Assembly (NCBI GenBank): GCA_002422125.1
Contig: DITF01000382.1
Coordinates: 1 to 6,471, forward strand
DNA from: a bacterium UBP17_UBA6191
Lineage (GTDB): Bacteria; Muiribacteriota; UBA6191
DNA: 6,471 nt
Reading direction: 5' to 3'
Shown: positions 5,033 to 6,471 of the stretch, in pieces
How the letters are laid out: every line of letters starts with the position of its first letter
How positions within the stretch are numbered: the stretch's first letter is position 1
Notes under the pieces: model-generated
What the model was told of the DNA's origin: nothing
The model's database searches: none
What the model saw: only the letters and a program-made list of their open reading frames with translations
Program-made: the position numbers and the translations under genes

Positions 5033-6272
5033 AGGCTTCGTCTCCTTTAATTGCCCCCATGTTACTAAATGGAGTATTTGAAATGCAAATTAGAGAGCGG
5101 ACACTTCTCGAATTGGACTCATCTGACTCGAGTTTTTGATCTAAAATGGAGCTAAATTCGTTCCAGTCCAGGATAAGGTCCAAATCTCTGGCCAAATCCT
5201 CAAGGGTTTTTTCCTCCAGATCTAAAAGTAGATTGATTTTTCCCCCAGGAATCAGGACCAGATAACCCTTGGCCTTGAGAGCAGTAATTAACTCCGAGAA
5301 CTGGGCAGTGGCTACTGGAATATTGGCACGAAGCCTAGCGGAATCAAGCAGTTTACCCTCCCGTCCAGAGTCATGAATCAGGGTTAAAATTTTGATGGAG
5401 TAGGCTAGCTTTTCAGCAGGGTTTAAGCTGGCATCCATGAAGGCAAACATTTTTTCACCCTTCCTGATTCTGCCCCATTCTGGAAGTGTGGCGGTTAAAA
5501 CTGCTCCAAACAGGGCGGCTAGCCAGGAAAGATAGACCCAGAACAGAAAAATGGGGACGCTGGCTAGTGCTCCATAAATGGCTTGGTAAGTGGGGAACTG
5601 GGTTATGTACCAGACAAAGGCCCATTTTAAGAAACGAAAGATTGCTGTAGTCACAATTGCGCCAAGCAGGGCATGATGCAAGCGGACTATGGTATTGGGC
5701 AAAAAGGCAAAAAGCAAAAAAAAGGCAATCAGCTCTAAAAGTGTGCTCAGCCCAAACTTGTAGAGGGTTTCCACCCAAAATGATCCGGGAATCTCGAGTT
5801 GGTGAGCTGTAGCAATCACTAAGGAAGACAAGGATAATGAGGCCCCAACCAATAAGGGTCCTAGGGTCACAAAAGCCCAGAATTTCAAAAGATTAAACAC
5901 TAGACTGTTTTTTTGCTGGGATTTAAAAATCTCGTTAAAGGCCTCCTGAATGGTCCATAGAAGCAAAAGTGTGGTGATACTAAGTGTCACGATACCGATG
6001 CTGGTAAGTCGACCGGCGTTTTTGGCAAAACCACTAAAATATTCATCAATTGCGGTTCCAGCAGTGGGAACAAACACTTCAAAAATCAAAGCTTTGAGCT
6101 GGGATTCCATACCAGCAAAGGCTGGGAATGCTCCAATCATGGCAAAGGCAATCACTAAGAGGGGAGCTAAAGACAGAATTGTGGTGTAACTGAGTCCAGC
6201 CGCAATTCTTGGACATCCATCTGCCAAAAATCTTCGTCCAACCAGGATAAGAAATGCCACTATCCTCTTCAT
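5019..6272 (-). CDS. YihY/BrkB family inner-membrane protein with C-terminal winged-helix-like region
   Basis: An integral inner-membrane protein of the YihY/BrkB family, historically mislabelled ribonuclease BN. Its molecular function is not settled; transport has been suggested. Six hydrophobic segments are visible at about residues 28-48, 90-112, 130-155, 172-192, 200-222 and 238-262. Family motifs include CPRIAAGLSYTTILSLAPLL (20-39) and PTYQAIYGALASVPIFLFWV (227-246). A soluble region follows (275-375): LTLIHDSGREGKLLDSARLR and a helix leading to KAKGYLVLIPGGKINLLL resemble the winged-helix end of longer family members. The last 45 or so residues are serine-rich with no recognisable family match. 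The 417-residue length fits the long form. There is no ribosome binding site before ATG 6272, but an extended -10 box lies six bases upstream. It is the first gene of the run leading to hpd. Confidence 0.9.
   Translation of the reverse strand: MKRIVAFLILVGRRFLADGCPRIAAGLSYTTILSLAPLLVIAFAMIGAFPAFAGMESQLKALIFEVFVPTAGTAIDEYFSGFAKNAGRLTSIGIVTLSITTLLLLWTIQEAFNEIFKSQQKNSLVFNLLKFWAFVTLGPLLVGASLSLSSLVIATAHQLEIPGSFWVETLYKFGLSTLLELIAFFLLFAFLPNTIVRLHHALLGAIVTTAIFRFLKWAFVWYITQFPTYQAIYGALASVPIFLFWVYLSWLAALFGAVLTATLPEWGRIRKGEKMFAFMDASLNPAEKLAYSIKILTLIHDSGREGKLLDSARLRANIPVATAQFSELITALKAKGYLVLIPGGKINLLLDLEEKTLEDLARDLDLILDWNEFSSILDQKLESDESNSRSVRSLICISNTPFSNMGAIKGDEAYACK
5041..5048 (-). promoter_or_regulatory. 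Ribosome binding site of the CBS gene
   Basis: AAAGGAGA on the - strand, eight bases before ATG 5032 and inside the end of the yihY-like gene. It is the strongest ribosome binding site in the core half and contrasts with the absence of one before the yihY-like gene and hemN. Confidence 0.7.
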
Positions 6273-6278
6273 GGCGCG

Positions 6279-6287
6279 ATTATAGCA
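6279..6287 (-). promoter_or_regulatory. Extended -10 promoter of the yihY-like gene
   Basis: TGCTATAAT on the - strand is a perfect extended -10 element (TGnTATAAT), with six bases between it and ATG 6272. Transcription should start at or within a base or two of the ATG, giving a leaderless mRNA. No good -35 is seen at 16-18 bases, which extended -10 promoters can do without. It may drive the whole run through CBS, hmgA and hpd. Confidence 0.6.
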
Positions 6288-6305
6288 TCATCTTAAAAAA
6301 TGAGA

Positions 6306-6311
6306 TACAAT
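6306..6311 (+). promoter_or_regulatory. -10 box of hemN
   Basis: TACAAT on the + strand, six bases before ATG 6318, the same geometry as the divergent promoter on the other strand. No ribosome binding site fits between box and start, so this transcript may also be leaderless. No convincing -35 is seen. In oxygen-controlled hemN genes an FNR-type site is often present; I find no TTGAT-N4-ATCAA motif in this 45-base gap. Confidence 0.45.
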
Positions 6312-6317
6312 CCACCC

Positions 6318-6471
6318 ATGCACAAGTCGCCTAATATCAGCTCAGATCAAATCAAAACCTTTAATCGTCCCGGTCCCCGTTATACCTCCTACCCGACAGC
6401 TCCGGTCTGGACTGAAGCTGTGGGGGAAGTTGAATTTCTGGACACAGTCAAAAGACGAGAAACAAGTCAGG
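6318..6471 (+). CDS. hemN: Oxygen-independent coproporphyrinogen III oxidase, N-terminal part
   Basis: Only the first 51 codons are in the window; the gene runs off the right edge. The product is the radical-SAM enzyme that converts coproporphyrinogen III to protoporphyrinogen IX without oxygen, in haem synthesis. The identification rests on FNRPGPRYTSYPTAPVWTE (residues 14-32), the diagnostic N-terminal segment of true HemN, which the HemW-type relatives lack. The CxxxCxxC iron-sulfur motif would lie beyond the window. The gene is divergent from the yihY-like gene across 45 bases, has a -10 box six bases upstream of ATG 6318 and no ribosome binding site. Confidence 0.92.
   Translation, partial: MHKSPNISSDQIKTFNRPGPRYTSYPTAPVWTEAVGEVEFLDTVKRRETSQ

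Noticed and set aside
5455..6189. Two further open frames inside the yihY-like gene (5455-5778 on the -, 5950-6189 on the +)
   Set aside because: Both are out-of-frame shadows of a clearly conserved membrane protein.

Overview
The window joins two different kinds of DNA. Positions 1 to about 2350 are an accessory segment built from pieces of polymorphic toxin/immunity modules, all on the + strand. Positions about 2350 to 6471 are compact core chromosome: four close-packed genes on the - strand and the start of a divergent gene on the + strand. Aerobic tyrosine breakdown (hpd, hmgA), a BrkB/YihY membrane protein and the oxygen-independent haem enzyme HemN suggest a heterotrophic, probably Gram-negative bacterium of moderate GC. 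The proteobacterial side, including deltaproteobacterial, Bdellovibrio-like or SAR324-like lineages, is possible. I cannot fix the taxon from this window.

Accessory half. After about 215 bases with no recognisable gene comes a small HNH/endonuclease VII-type nuclease (216-599). It looks like the C-terminal toxin tip of an Rhs-like protein but has no delivery domains. A DUF2019 protein (612-974) follows and is its likely immunity partner. An Imm26-type immunity gene starts in the DUF2019 stop codon (971-1453). A 3' toxin tail then overlaps a second full-length Imm26 gene (1576-2058). After a 124-base spacer the same tail recurs (to 2311), overlapping a third Imm26 gene that is cut off after 25 codons (2280-2357). 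The pattern fits an orphan array in which successive toxin/immunity pairs were added by recombination, older toxins were lost down to their last 40 or so codons, and the immunity genes were kept.

The junction. The truncated third Imm26 copy runs directly into the 3' end of the tyrosine-catabolism operon. The last codons and stop of hpd, read on the other strand, appear to lie in immunity-gene DNA.

Core half. On the - strand the order of transcription is yihY/brkB-like (6272-5019), a two-CBS-domain protein (5032-4628), hmgA (4626-3475) and hpd (3462-2347). Overlaps or gaps of 14, 1 and 12 bases point to one transcript with coupled translation. Hpd makes homogentisate from 4-hydroxyphenylpyruvate and HmgA opens its ring. 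A 45-base gap separates yihY from hemN (6318 onward). Each start has a good -10 box six bases upstream and no ribosome binding site, which suggests divergent leaderless transcripts.
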